Of a stretch of DNA of 64,000 nucleotides, positions 25,456-38,499 are shown in pieces. The notes beneath the pieces were generated by a model that was not told the DNA's origin, made no database searches, and saw nothing but the letters and a program-made list of their open reading frames with translations. Made by a program: the position numbers and the translations under genes. Where the stretch lies: the NCBI RefSeq assembly GCF_947179515.1, contig NC_067473.1:85445850-85509849 (forward strand), read 5' to 3'. The number at the start of each line of letters is the position of its first letter. Position 1 is the stretch's first letter. Origin of the DNA: Apodemus sylvaticus (Eukaryota > Chordata > Mammalia > Rodentia > Muridae).

Positions 25456-26309
25456 AGAAAACCCTAGCATTATTAGCATTATCCTTTGTTGGCTACTCTG
25501 TCCTTTTATCTTGTCTATTTGTTGACCATCCTGTCTTTGTGTTTCTGAGTCTATTTTTTGTCGATCCAGTCTATACGTCTATGTGTTGTTTGTTAAGTTT
25601 GTGTGCTGTTTACGCTCAGTGTGATTAATCATCTGGGCAAGAAGTTTTGAAGTTGACTTGCATACATATGGTAGAGAAATCAGTAACTGTGGCAATCTGT
25701 GAGAGTAAATCAGCTGGATTCTTAGTTTTTTTAAAATATATTTATGTCCTACCTGATAACAGGTTTTCCCTGGTTAGATCTAATCCTTATAAGCTTTGTT
25801 GATAACTGTATTTTCTCATTCTTTATACGTTAATAAGCATAACCATATCTCAATCTCAAAATGATTCCATATTTATATTCTAATATCAACACACCCTTGA
25901 AATATATCAGTTGACCTAGTTCTTTAGTGCTTTAGGTAAGTCAGTGTCTCTCAGATTCTGTTGTTTCTTTTCAAACATTAAAAAAAAATTAGAGTTAACA
26001 AGTCATTATTTAGTCTGTCTCTGGTATTTTACTGTCCCTTCTCGATTATTGAAATGCATCTTGTTTAAGGTATGCTTGCCTCTTCCTGTAACTGATTTGA
26101 GATTCTGTTGTACACCAATAACATACTTCATATTGTGTTATGTAAAGTATTGTTTCCCTTTATTATATATGTATTCAGAAGTATTATCAGTTTTAATTTG
26201 TTCGGTACCCCAGTAATTATCATCATTTCCAATAAGTGTGTCAAAACACTATCAGTCTTTTCAGCTCTTAAAGGAGTTGCCAATTAAAAACATGAATACA
26301 TGTCAATGG

Positions 26310-26310
<1 letters not shown>

Positions 26311-26357
<47 letters not shown>
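26311..26357. repeat. (TA)n microsatellite in ERV remnant
   Basis: About 23 TA units where the sister copy (near 58385-58395) has only a short ATATGTATCAT seed. Confidence 0.95.
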
Positions 26358-26360
<3 letters not shown>

Positions 26361-27305
26361 TCAGTTTTGAACTTCTGGATAATACAAAACATCCATTTTC
26401 CATATATCATTTGTCTTGGTACACATAGATACTAGAAGGTAATGAAATTTCATTGTATGGAGAACATGTAAGTCTATTATTATTATTATTACTATTATAA
26501 TTAATTAGACTTGTTATCAAGTAATGGAATTTTTTCTTTAAGCCTCTCCAATTCATAAAATGTTTTCATGAAATTTTGAGCCTTCTCATGCATTTCCTAT
26601 TAGTAACAGGTCAATATCATCATTTCCTTGAGTTAATCGACCTGCCAATTCTATATGAGACTAAGAGCAATAGGTAATGAATGGTTTCTGCTTCTGGTAT
26701 TCTGTTGTAATTGTTTAAATAATAAAGATAAATCTGAGATATAAGGTACATATTCAACAGTCTCTATATGCCAAAAAACTCTTCTTGCACATAAAAATCA
26801 GTTATATTAAGAAATTGAGGATAATCTAATAATAGCAAAAGGCATGCATATATTTCTGACTTAAGAACCGAGGTATATGGACTTTTGAACACCTTGCTTA
26901 CTTGGTCCCATTTATAACCTGTATTCCCCATCTTTTTTGAAACTGTATAGAAAGATGTTGTCTCTGCAATTGATGTTCTCTTTATGATATGTGAAAGATA
27001 CAGTTCTTTCTTTTATTAACTATATATGTTTGCTTTTCTGGTTTTGTTTACTAATTGTACACAAATGATTACAATGAGATCTTTGCCAATCTTCAGCAAT
27101 CACCCACAATGACATAATCTCGGCACATGTAGGAGTACTATAATTATGGCTGGAAAATTATGGTTCAATTGTGCTTAATACAATTGGAGGTCAAAGCCAC
27201 TTTTTATCTCCAATTAATTTTTGAAAATCATTAAGCATTTTTATGTAATCTACAGACTTCTGTACCTTTTATGCTCGAATTTCGTGTTCATTGAATTTAT
27301 AACCC

Positions 27306-30300
27306 AAAGCACACATTGCACCTAACACAATAATTGTGGGTGACTTCAACACTCCACTCTCCTCAATGGACCAATCAGGAAAACAAAAAATAAACAGGGA
27401 CACAGTAAAACTAATTGAAGCTTTAGACTAATTAGATTTGACTGATATTTATAGAACATTTCACCCTAAAGCAAAAGAATATACGTTTTTCTCAGCACCT
27501 CATGGTACCTTCTCCAAAATCGACCATATAATTGGTCACAAGACAGACCTCAACAAATGTAAGATGATCGAACTAATCCGATGCCTCCTATCAGATCACT
27601 ATGGAGTAAGAGTGGTCTTCAATAGCAACAAAAACAACAGAAAGCCCACATACACATGGAGGCAGAACAATACTCTACTCAATGACACCTTGGCCAAAGA
27701 AGAAATAAAGAAAGAAATCAGAGACTATTTAGAATTTAATGAAAATGAACGCACAACATACCCAAATCTTTGTGACACAATAAAAGTAGTGCTAAGAGGA
27801 AACTCATAGCACTGAGCACCTACAAAAAGAAACAGGAGAGAGCATACACTAGCAGTTTAATGACACATGTGAAAGCTCTGGAACGAAAATAAGCTAATTC
27901 ACCCAGGAGGAGTAGAAGAGAGGTAATCATCAAAGTCAGGGCTGAAATCAGTCAAGTGGAAACAAAGAGAACCATACAAAGAATCAACCAATCCAGGATC
28001 TGGTTCTTTGAGAAAATCAACAAGATAGATAAGCCCTTAGCCAGACTGACCAAAGGGCTCAGAGAAAGTATCCAAATTATCACAATCAGAAATGAAAAGG
28101 GGGGTATAACAACAGAAACTGAGGAAATTCAAAAAATCGTCAGATCCTACTACAAAAGCTTATACTCAAAACAACTGGAGAATCTGGAGGAAATGGACAA
28201 TTTCCTAGACAGATACAAAATAACAAAATTAAATCAGGACCAAATAGATCGTCTAAACAGTCCCATAACCCCTAAAGAAATAGAAGGTGTAATAGAAATT
28301 CTCCCAACCATAAAAAGCACAGGACCAGATGGTTTCAGTGCAGAATTCTATCAGACCTTCAAAGAAGACCTAACACCAATACTCTTCAAACTATTCCCCA
28401 AAATAGAAATGGAAGGAATACTGACCAACTCCTTCTATGAAGCCACAGTTACGGTGAGCTGATACCAAAACCACACAAAGATCCAACAAAGAAAGAGAAC
28501 TACAAACCAATTTCCCTTATGAACGTCGATGCAAAGATACTCAATAAAATTCTTGCCAACCATACTAAAGAACACATCAAAATGATCATCCACCATGATC
28601 AAGTAGACTTTATTCCAGGGATGAAGGGATGGTTCAATATATGGAAATCCATCAATTCAAAACACTACATAAACAAACTCAAAGAAAAAAACCACATGGT
28701 CATTTCATTGGATGCTGAAAAAGCATTTGATAAAATTCAGCATACTTTCATGCTTAAAGTCTTGGAAAGAACAGGAATTCAAGGCCCATACCTAAACATA
28801 GTAAAAGCAATATACAGCAAACTGGTAGCCAACATCAAACTAAATGGACAAAAACTTGAATCAATCCTGCTAAATTCAGGGACTAGACAAGGCTGCCCCC
28901 TCTCTCCTTATCTTTTCAATATTGTACTTGATGTACTATCTCAGGCTATTAGACAACATAAGGAGGTCAAAATGATACAAATTGGAAAGTAAGAAATCAA
29001 ACTATCACTATTTGTAGATGATGATAGTCTACCTAAGTGACCCAAAAAAACTCCCCTAGAGAACTCCTACAGCTGATAAACAACTTCAGCAAAGTGGCAG
29101 GTTATAAAATCAACTCAAACAAATCAGTAGCCTTCCTATACTCAAAGGATAAGCAGGCTGAGAAATAAATTACGGAACTGACACCCTTCACAATAGCCAC
29201 AAACAGTATAAAGTACTTTGGTGTGACTCTGACCAAACAAGTGAAAGATCTGTATGATAAGAACTTTAAGACTCTGAAGAAGGAAATGGAAGAAGACCTC
29301 AGAAAATGGAAAAATCTCCCATGCTCATGGATTGGCAGGATCAATATAGTTGCAATGGACATTTTGCCAAAAGCAACACACAGATTCAATGCAATACCCA
29401 TCAAAATCCCAACTCAGTTCTTCATAGAGTTAGAAAGAGCAAATCTCAAATTCATCTCTAATAACAAAAAAACCCAGGATAGCTAAAACTATTCTCAACA
29501 GCAAAAGAAATTCTGGGGGAATCAGTATCCCTGACCTCAAGCAATACTACTGAGCAATAGTGTTTAAAACATCATGGTATTGGTACAGTGATAGGCAGGC
29601 CAATCAAATAGGCCAATGAAATAGGATTGAAGATCCAGAAATGAACTCACACACCTATGGCCACTTGATCTTCGACAAAGGAGCTGAAAACATCCAGTGG
29701 AAAAAAGATTACCTTTTTAACAAATGGTGCTGGTTCAACTGGAGGTCACCATGCAGAAGAATGCAAATTGATCCATCCTTATCTCCATGTACTAAGCACA
29801 ACTACAAATGGATCAAGGACCTCCACATAAAGCCAGACACTCTGAAGCTAATAGAAAAGCAACTGGGGAAAACCCTTAAGGACATCAGTACAGGGGGAAA
29901 GTTTCGGAACAGAACACCATTAGTGTATGTTCTAAGATCAAGAATTCGTAAATGGGAGCTCATAAAATTACAAAGTTTCTGTAAAGCAAATGACACCATC
30001 AAAAGGACAAATTGGCAACCAAGAAATTGGGAAAAGATCTTCACCAAACCTACATCAGATAGAGAGCTAATATCCAATATATACAAAGAACTCAACAAGT
30101 TAGGCCCCAGAAAGCCATATAACCCTATTAAAAATGGGGTACAGAGCTAACAAAGAATTTTCACCCGAAGAACTTTGGATGGCTGAGAAGCATATTAAAA
30201 AATGCTCAACTTCATTAGTCATTAGGGAAATGCAAATCAAAACAACCCTGATATTTCATCTCACACCAGTCAGAATGGCTAAGATTAAAAATTCAGGAGA

Positions 30301-30620
30301 CTGTAGGTGTTAGCGAGAATGTGGAGAAAGAGGAATACTCCTCCACTGCTGATGGGGTTGCAAGTTGGTACAACCACTCAGGGAAAAGAACTGAAGACAT
30401 GTGGGTCAGCAGAAAGCATGGAAACAGGCAACCTCAGGAGATAGTACATTGGGGTATCCTCCAGAATGCACCAGACACAGGGGAGATGAGAGACTCATAG
30501 GACTAAAATGGAGGGACCTTAGATGAAATGTCTGACAGTAGGGAGAGGGACCTTATAGAGCCTCCCTCCAACAGGAAGACAGGGCATCAAATGAGGGAGA
30601 GGGGCCCATCATGTGGGATT
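27306..30620 (+). mobile_element. L1 copy e: 5'-truncated ORF2 with part of a 3' UTR
   Basis: It starts inside the endonuclease domain (ACACAATAATTGTGGGTGAC at 27327) and continues through reverse transcriptase to the C-terminal region. Open stretches of 123-169 codons survive (27438, 27956, 28519, 29641). The catalytic block near 28999 reads L-F-V-D-D and lacks a codon. At about 30385 the text jumps from ORF2 to a different L1 3' UTR segment (GGCAACCTCAGGAGATAG at 30428). So the last part of ORF2 is deleted or a separate fragment abuts here. Confidence 0.85.
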
Positions 30621-31080
30621 TTGAAATGTAGCCTGTGTTCTGGTTGAGATAGGCTTAAACTACAGAGACCTTATAGATAATTCTGCAACGAATGGGCAGT
30701 TGGCCATGCTCCCAAACACTGACAGGAGCCCTCAGCTTTCCATAATTCTGTGCCCATTGGTCATGTAGGGCAGTGCCCCAAGCCACTGGTATTCTGTCTG
30801 GACTTGACCCCCAAAGTCACCTGGCAATAGCCAGGTCTGCTCCTGCCCATAGTTACCTAGCAACAGCCAGGTAGGTCCATCCCTTTATTAAAGAGGCTGC
30901 TCCTCTCTCTCTTGCTCTCTTTCTCTTGTGCTCTTACTCTTTCCACCCTCTCTTGCCCCCTTGATCCCTGTCTCTTCACCTTCTCTTCCCTCGCTTCTCC
31001 ATGTGGCCATGGTTAGCCTCTACTTCTCTACTTTTCCCTTCTCTGTACTTCTCTTCAATGAAGTCTCTAAAACCACAGAA
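30621..31080 (+). mobile_element. LTR-like sequence
   Basis: Text from about 30621 (GTGGGATTTTGAAATGTAGC) to CCACA at 31079 has a CACCTGGCAATAGCCAGG / CTAGCAACAGCCAGG repeat and a TATA-like TTTATTAAAG (30882). A long pyrimidine-rich region and an ATGAAGTCTCT box in place of a poly-A signal follow. This order is typical of murine class II LTRs. No target duplication was found, so the ends are uncertain. Confidence 0.45.
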
Positions 31081-31144
31081 TGCTTCTTCTCATTTGGACC
31101 TTCTGTGCTGGAACAATGGAGCAGGTCTTCCCCTAAAGAGCCAT

Positions 31145-31575
31145 GCCTTTAATCTCCCAGTTAGTTCCTCTGGACCAACCTCCAGCTTCTCCATTGGGGA
31201 CCCCATGCCCAGTCCAATAGTTGTTTGCTAGCTTCTGCCTCTGTCACCCCAAGACTCCCAGGGACTGAACCATCAACCCAGGGGTACACATGGTTCCAGC
31301 CAAAAATGTGGCTGAGGAAGGCCTTGTTGGGCATCAGTGGGAGGAGTGGTCCTTGGACAAGTAAAGGCTCAATAGAGACCCCCAAAAAAGGGAAAGCAAG
31401 TGGGGGATTGGGAGAATGGAGGGTGGGGGGTGGGAGTGTGTCGGTTGGAGGGGCCTATACGTGGAGTCAGGGGATGGGAGGAAGGATAGGGTCTTAGTGG
31501 AGGGGGAAATCAGGAAAGGTTTTACCATTGGCAATGTAAATGACAATATTCAATTAACAATATTTTCTTTTATTA
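31145..31575 (+). mobile_element. L1 3' UTR fragment with internal inversion
   Basis: 31241-31575 is sense L1 3' UTR (CTCCCAGGGACTGAACCATC, then GGGGTACACATGGTTCCAG, ending in a G-rich tract and AATGTAAATGACAAT). 31145-31240 is L1 3' UTR in antisense (TTGGGGACCCCATGCCCAG). Inverted 5' part joined to a sense 3' part suggests twin priming. It is unlike the 3' UTR of L1 b and f. Confidence 0.6.
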
Positions 31576-31736
31576 TTTTAAAAATAAAGTAATTTTGCAA
31601 ATAGTCTTGTATCTCTGAACATCTGTTAAATAACATTTACATTTGATAAATAAAATTTGATAACATCAAAGCAATAATCCAGTAAAAGGGGGAAATAAAA
31701 TAAAATCTGAATAAAATTACATTAGAAAATTAAAAG

Positions 31737-32335
31737 AAAAGAGAATGTGGAGAAACAGCAATACTCCTCCACTGCTGGTGGGATTGCAAGCTGGTACAGT
31801 CACTCTGGAAATCAGTCTGGTGGTTTCTCAGAAAAGTGGGTACGATACTTCCTGAGGACCCTGCTATACCATGACTGGACATAAACCCAGAGGATTTCCC
31901 AGCATGTAATAAGGATATATGCTCCACCATGTTCATAGCAGCCCTATTTATAACAGCCGGAAGCTGGAAAGAACCCAGATGTCCCTCAATGGAAGAATGG
32001 ATGCAAAAAAAAATGTATATATATGCAATGGAGTAGTATACAGGCATTAGAAATAATGAAATCAGCTTGGAATACCAAAGACACAGTCCACAGTCCACAT
32101 ATCCACACCTGAAATCCACATATCAAATGATGTCCAAGAAGAAGGAACGAGTGGCCCCTGGTTCTGAAAAGACTCAGTGCAGCAGTGTAGGAGAATACCA
32201 GAACAGGGAAGTGTGAAGGGGCAGATGGAGAACAGGGGGAGGGCAGAGGGCTTATGGAAGTTTCAGGGAGGGGGGATTAAGGAAACAGGAAATCATTTGA
32301 AATGTAAATAATGAATATATCAAATAAAAAAAGAG
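31737..32335 (+). mobile_element. L1 fragment f: 3' end
   Basis: Begins in the last part of ORF2 (GAATGTGGAGAAACAGCAATAC) and ends with the 3' UTR (GGGAGGGGGGATTAAGGAAA, then AATCATTTGAAATGTAAATA) and an A-rich tail at 32324-32342. Its 3' UTR matches that of L1 b. A segment near 32058 is deleted relative to b. A typical short 5'-truncated insertion. Confidence 0.85.
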
Positions 32336-32342
32336 AGAGATA

Positions 32343-33534
32343 AAATGCCTCAGAGCTGGATCTCATGGAAACATTTCCTCAAGGTTGGCTCCTATCTCTG
32401 TGATAACTTCAGCTTGTGTCAAGCTGACACATAAAACCAACAAGTACATGGGCCATCAGGTCTGAGATAGATTTTTCCCATGGTTCTAAGACAATTTGGG
32501 CAATTGTTCTGGCAGTCAGCTGTATCTGTCATTTCCTTATGTTGGAAGATCCTTGTTCTGCATTTTCTACATACTCAGGTAATAATTATTCACTCTCATA
32601 CCTCTGATGGGGTTGAAGACTTGATAGTTATATTTTTACTATTAAGCATATATTGTTTAAGTTTGAAAAACAATGGTTTTATATCCCAGAAGATATTCCT
32701 AGGTTATAAATGCAAGTTTTGATAGAAAAGGATTTAAGAACTCTAAATTCACCAAGATAGTGCCTTTTCCAAGGTAGCATAAAAAATGGAGTGGACATTG
32801 TGAATGTAAATTTTACATGATAACTTTTCATAATTGTCATTATTGTGATAGTTTGTTAATAATAGAAAAGAACCCTTTATAAGACTTAAAAGGTGAAATG
32901 TTTGGAGATTGTTTTGAGCACTTTGTATTCAGATGTTTATTTCTAAGCCACAATATCTGTTGTCATCCAGACTATTGCATAGACAAACATGTCTGTTCTC
33001 TATGTTCTGTAAGATATATTTTCTGTCATCCCTGCTTGGTTAATTAAACATCAGTTCATTCAAGTGTCTGGGCAGAAAAGCATATGGCAGAGCTTCTGAT
33101 ACTGGTCAGAATTTCCAAGAAGGATTTGGAAGAGAGGGGGGAAAGCATTATAATTGGAAGTAGGAGTGGAGAAACGAAGTGGAGAGAACAGGAGGATTTC
33201 ACCATAAGTTTGTTATGACTGAGCAGCCAGGAGGACATGCATAGACCAGAGCAAACCCATGCAAGATTTGATATAATACGACATTTTTTCTAGGTATTAC
33301 CTGTCTAGTCATGTTTTAGTAGCTCAAAACATATGTGATTGAGTCTTGCAGTGTTTTAATGAAAATGCCTGGTCTCTGTGTCTCTTTTTCAGAAACTTAA
33401 ATGGGCTAGAGCAGGCAGAAATGCCTTCTATTTGTGAGGGGGTAAAAGGGACTTTAGAAATACCTCTAAATACTACTGCACACTTCCATTTAACAACATA
33501 TATGATTTAATACAAATATAGACTCTTATATTTG
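32343..33534. other. Repeat fragment, then unassigned sequence
   Basis: 32345-32450 (GCTGGATCTCATGGAAAC ... GTGTCAAGCTGACACATAAA) resembles a common murine repeat end that I cannot name. From 32451 no gene or repeat was recognised; the 80-codon ORF at 32480 shows no family features. Confidence 0.4.
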
Positions 33535-33860
33535 AATGTGTGGTCATTAGTGAGAGTTGCTGCTTGAGAAGGGTTTGAAGGATGGCCTTGTGTCACTACA
33601 TGTGGCCTGGTTGGATGAAGTGTCACTGGGGGTGAGCTTAGAGGATTCAAAAATCTCAAGCATAGTCCAGTGTCTCCTCCTGTTGCAGGATTAGGATTTG
33701 GAACTCTCAGTTCCTTCCCCAGCACTCTACCTGTAGTTTTCCATGCCAACCACCATGCTGATTATGGACTAAACCTCCAAAACTGTCATCAATAGTCCAG
33801 ATTATTGCTTTCCTGTATAAGAGTTGCCATCTTCATGGTGTCTCATCACACTTATAGAAT
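33535..33860 (+). repeat. Murine LTR/MaLR-type fragment
   Basis: Contains GGCCTTGTGTCACTACATGTG, GATTTGGAACTCTCAGTTCC, ATGCTGATTATGGACTAAACC and TATAAGAGTTGCCATCTTC in the order seen in an abundant murine LTR repeat. It is related to the fragment at 1740-1940. RMER15/MT-type naming is from memory. The minus-strand ORF over it is not a gene. Confidence 0.5.
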
Positions 33861-34775
33861 ATTTTGTAAGACATTTACCATAACTGTTTTCTCCTTGGAA
33901 TTAAAATGAAATTCTGAAAACATAAAATCAGAAAAACATTTTGTGGTTGTAGGTGTTTTGTTTTGACATTTTTTTGTTTGTTTTTTGTTTTGTGAAGAAT
34001 TGGTCAAAGTGAATTCATCTGGCATGGACAATGTAGAAAGTTACAGAATCAACAATAAGGATCATCAGTGAAATTACATTTCTGATATCAGTCTCATAAC
34101 CATAAAGTCTTTTAAACATCCAGAGAGCTGTATAGTGCAGATGCTCCTACATTTGTGAGTTCAGCTCCAGGTAACCATCATATATTACATAAAAGTCCAC
34201 ATTTTATATTCACACATAAAGCCTGTGGCTTTGTTTTGGAATCCTCTGACCTAACAATTATCCTTGTCTTTGTATGCACTGGATATTCTTGTGTGAAGGA
34301 AAGTATCCCCCAGAATAGGGAAGGCAATCCCCTTCTTGCTTTTGAAAACACCAGCCCTTGTCCTTGAGTGCAATTTGGCCAGCAGAAAACACAAATCAGC
34401 CATTGATGAACAATATTTGGTTGGATACTTAAATCCTACCAAAGGATATAAGGAGCAGGTTTGACATTTTGGAAACTGGGCAGTAAATAACCTTAGTATT
34501 TTGAAAATCCCAGTCTCTTACTCACAACAATAAATTGTTTCTATAGCTTGAATCCATCTAAAGGTATAAAAACAAAGGAGAAATAGGAGTTATCAATTAA
34601 AGTGAGACATGTGAGGATATTCCTGCTTATCACAAGTGGTTGTTCACATCAATTAAAGTGAGATATGTGAGGATATTCCTGCTTATCACAAGTGGTTGTT
34701 TACATAACCCAGAATAATCAACATAAACAGAGCTGTAATATTTCCCACCACATCTCAGGTGCAGAATTTATCTCC
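33861..34775. other. Unassigned, with a 56-bp tandem duplication
   Basis: No gene seen. Bases 34592-34647 are repeated head to tail at 34648-34703 with very few differences (GACATG/GATATG, TTCACA/TTTACA). Confidence 0.6.
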
Positions 34776-35530
34776 CATCACATCAGCCCAGGATGGTTCC
34801 TCTGCAGGTCAAAGGTGAATGACAGACACACATAAGCAGAAACCTTGCTAAAAATAGCAAGTAAAATTAGGATTCCCTGGTTTTTGGAGCTTCCATGTAT
34901 AATTGTCTGAAACCAAAAAAGGACAACTTTCAGAAGGCTGTATTGTTTTCTCTTGTGTCCTGGCTGGTTCTGAGTATTCAGATTGCCAAGGATGGTGTAG
35001 TGGATATTCCTGGTTGTAAACATGACTATATCTAGAATGAACTACATTCCAAAATTGGAAGGCTCACCTGTGATCCTAATCTGGAGGCTGGGTAATCCAA
35101 ATTAATGACCTGGATCTTGGCATGGCGATCTTGATACATATTAGCTATTAATCCCAGACGTTCAAAACAGGGAGATCTCTGATTTCAAGGTCATCATAAA
35201 GAAAGCAACATCTCTGAGGTACAGTTCATCTGGGAGGAAGTAATTCCCAGATCCTTGCATGGTTGTACATACCCTTAATCTGAGCCACACCTTCCATTGG
35301 ATACCCACACAAGGACATTGGAAGGAGTAGGATTTGCTCTCTCTTCTTTGTCTGTTTTCCTTGTGGGTCTGAGCAACTACTAGATCCTTGGACTTCCATG
35401 CACAGCTGCTAGTGACCATTGTTGGGGAATTGGACTACAGATTATAAGTCATCAAAAAGTTCCCTTACTATATAAAGAGTACCCATATGTTCTGTGACTC
35501 TAGAGAAGCTTGACTAATTCAGAAAGAATA
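34776..35530 (-). repeat. Inverted-pair repeat, copy 1 (rodent interspersed repeat plus 240-bp flank)
   Basis: The reverse complement aligns with 50290-51005. 35013-35530 is an abundant murine repeat (TAGTGGATATTCCTGGTTG ... TTCTGTGACTCTAGAGAAGC); the URR/RMER-type name is unverified. The adjoining 34776-35012 (ACATAAGCAGAAACCTTGC, then GTGTCCTGGCTGG) is also shared. So the repeat is either longer than I know or part of a larger duplication. Confidence 0.65.
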
Positions 35531-36870
35531 GGGGGTTTTAGGAGGGTAAGCCAGGAAGGAGGATATTATTTGAAATGTACATAAATCAAATAACAAATAC
35601 AAACTCCAAAAACAATGATAGAAAAACAAACCAAAAACCAAACAAAGAAGAAAAAAGATTACTTAGTGAGGCATTTAGGGAAACTCTTCTTGAGAACAGG
35701 TACTGTTCCCATAAACAGGTAGATGAGCTCCTATATGCATCTATATAGGAAACTGTTACTGCATATTGTAGGAAAGAAAAAACAAAGTGTAGATGATCTT
35801 TGATAATTTATGGGGTCTTCTTTCTTCCATTCTTGTTCACTCTTTTTTTTTTAACCAGTTCAACACTCTAACAATAAATAAAAGAGAAAAAAAGATAGAG
35901 GGAGATGAGAAGGGGGAAGAGAGAGACAGACACAGAGTTTGAGGGAGAGACTGAGACAGAAATAGAGAGTTAGAAACAGAAACAGAGACAGACAGAGAGT
36001 CCTGATCTATTTTTTTCTTCTTTTTTAATCTTTGAACAATGCAATTAACAAACCACAACCAATCTCGGTGAATGACCAAGATTCAGGACCAACAATGTGT
36101 GGCTATCACCCAACCCTGCCAAACAAAATCCTTGAATTCCAGATGCCACACAACTGCAAAACTATTTGCAGCTAGCAAAATCATCCTGCTGCATTGTGAG
36201 GGAAATGAGAGTCAGTTGTCATGGAGAAGCAGCCTCACAGAAGGCATTAAATGAAAGCACATTCTTATAATATTCTCTGTGTTACAAAGAAATTAAAGTT
36301 AAAAAATTCTCACTACAATGAATTTGAGAGAAAAATTTGAAATATTTCAGAGAGGATTTGGAAATCTTAAAGGAGAATATGGAGGTGGCTATGATAAAGA
36401 TATACTCTATATTTATATAAAATGGTTAAAATTGTTTAATACGCTCCATCAAAAATATGTTTAGTCAACAAATTTGCAAATTCCTCAATTGACTGTTTGA
36501 GATTTTTAACTTGATCTTAATTATCTGTTGATGTTAACTGACTTTTTCATTCAATGTTATATTTTTGTGACAATGTCACCAAACCAGGTTTGTCTTCTTG
36601 ACTTTTTTTCTGGATGTCAAAAGTTCTGGAACATTTATCTTACACAACACTGAATTCTAATCCCATGGGTTAAAATAACACAATGCCAGATCACAAATAC
36701 TGCCAAACAGTCTGCCAACCTGTTTTGATCGTTTAGAAAAATAGTAAATTAGCAGGTTCACTGCACATTGCTTAAGCTGGAATGCTTTGTGATCCTCTTC
36801 ACGTAATCATTTCATCAGCAGCTGAACATGTGTATTTTTCTACTTCAGAAGAAAGAGAATATTCTAGAAG
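35531..36870. other. L1 tail, GA-rich tract and LTR-like motif; no gene
   Basis: 35531-35620 looks like the last bases of an L1 3' UTR (TATTATTTGAAATGTACATA). 35880-36000 is GA-rich. 36023-36105 is the minus-strand partner of the motif at 2490-2557. The rest, up to the start codon of lipocalin copy A, holds its 5' flank; no clear TATA box is seen. Confidence 0.45.
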
Positions 36871-37849
36871 ATGAAGTTTCTTTTCCTTGCTGGAGCCTGT
36901 TTGGTTTCTAACACTGAGGAACCCTTACTGATACAAGGTTGGGCTTTAAGGGAGTTATGTAGGAAGAAAGGTTGATGTGGTAAATTTATCACAGACTGAA
37001 CTGACAACCAGTGTGATCTATGAATATGTTTGTTTCTTCATGGCTTTTGTATTTGTAACATGCCCCATGTCTTAAAACACTATTTGTTTTAGTTTAATAT
37101 TAAATTTAAACTCACTTGAGTTACTTATATTGCCTAATTTTACCTGCCTAAACAGTATGAAAACTATTCTCTTATTAATGCCATGTTTTTAACGTTTGCA
37201 TTAATTTAATTTTCAAAGTTGGAAGTCAATATACATTTGATATAATGTTTCACTATTCTATATTAATTCAGGGATGACTATCAATAAAATAGAAACCTAA
37301 AGTCAATTTGATATATGCAAGGTAAACAATTTATGTATCGCTTATTAAAGAAATAAATTTTTCTTTAGAGTCATTAAATTATGGTCAGTACGTAAGATAT
37401 GACTGATGTTAATTGTAATCTAGTAATATCTCCAAAACAGGGACTTATTTTTTGAAGTTTTATTTTGCACATATCTGTATCTATGTTAGTGTGGATATGT
37501 GTGCCTGTGACTGCAGGATTTGAAAGGAATATTAAAGCAAAAATGTAGAAATCAGCGACAAAGCCACACAATGTGTACAATTTATCTCTTTCATCCTCCG
37601 ATCTGACTGATCTCTAAAAGGAACTTTGGTCTTAATGACTTGAAGCACAAAGACTTTTGACATCAATATATGATTGCTTCTTTATTGTTTACTTTAAATG
37701 CATTTAGAATGTGGACTTTTACTAAAATTTTAAGATTACTTTTTTTGTTGATGCAACATCATATTAGGAATTTGTAATCTGTTTTTTCACTTTTTTTCTT
37801 AATCATATTTTGCATGACATAAAACCATTGCCATGTATGTGTGTGTATG

Positions 37850-37856
<7 letters not shown>

Positions 37857-37887
<31 letters not shown>
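37857..37887. repeat. (TA)n microsatellite
   Basis: About 15 TA units in intron 1 of lipocalin copy A, preceded by a short TGTATG-rich stretch. Confidence 0.95.
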
Positions 37888-37890
<3 letters not shown>

Positions 37891-38017
37891 CAAAGAAGAT
37901 ATTAGGCAATTATATGTTATAAACCAAAATATGCAATAATGCTTTCAGCACGTTATATAGAAACTTTTTCTAATTAAATATTATATATTTTCTATTTCTT
38001 TACTTGGACACCTATAT

Positions 38018-38499
38018 TGTTGTATCCCGTAGCTCCCTGCAGCTACTACGAACTGGGTTGCTGGAACATAAGCTGAGAGATAGATGGGGAAGAGGTGAAA
38101 AGAACGAAGCCAGGACGATTCTTTACTGATAGAGGCCTCAACTTTAATAGAGGTCAGGCCTTTTAACAGTTTTGGCAAGCCCCTCCCCCCAGACTCCTGA
38201 CTGAGATTTGGCGAAGTCCTCTGGTGGTCCTTGGCTCTACTGCTCAGGCAGCTGGGTGGGTCACCTGCTTAATTCAGGAATTTGTAGACCTGGGGGAACA
38301 TTGAACTTAACCACGAGAATCCGTGATCAACATTGGGAGAAGTTCACCTTGACCAATGCCAAGTATACTCTTAGCAATCCACCCTAGGATAAACATTCCT
38401 GCTGTAACCTACTTCCCTATTATGCCCTAACATCAGATTCCTGCCGGAAGTCAGGAATTTTCCTTGGCTAATGTCAAATTCCTACCATGTGGCATGACA
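38018..38499 (-). mobile_element. Solo LTR, class II (IAP-like)
   Basis: On the minus strand it begins TGTCATGCCACATGG and ends GGATACAACA (TG...CA). It contains GACCTCTATTAAAGTTGAGG (TATA-like) and CAGTAAAGAATC (poly-A-like). No gag or pol text adjoins it. The bases at the two sides (CTATAT / CTCCAA) do not make a clean 6-bp duplication. It is absent from the matching flank of copy B, so it inserted after the two lipocalin copies separated. Confidence 0.65.

Larger units (their letters stand above)
25258..27300 (-). mobile_element. Old class II ERV remnant, copy 1 (antisense pol and 3' part)
   Basis: The reverse complement of about 26250-27190 is colinear with 57470-58460, where text encodes RNase H and the start of integrase of a degraded beta-retrovirus-like pol. 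The left part (25258-25725) is shared with 43857-44252 on the same strand. It contains a (GAAA)n tract at 25325-25455 and a (TA)n tract at 26311-26357. No open frame remains. The viral ends and LTRs are not identified. Confidence 0.7.

Noticed and set aside
30928..31231. Overlapping 74-76 codon ORFs in pyrimidine-rich sequence
   Set aside because: Low-complexity part of an LTR-like element and L1 3' UTR; no domain features.
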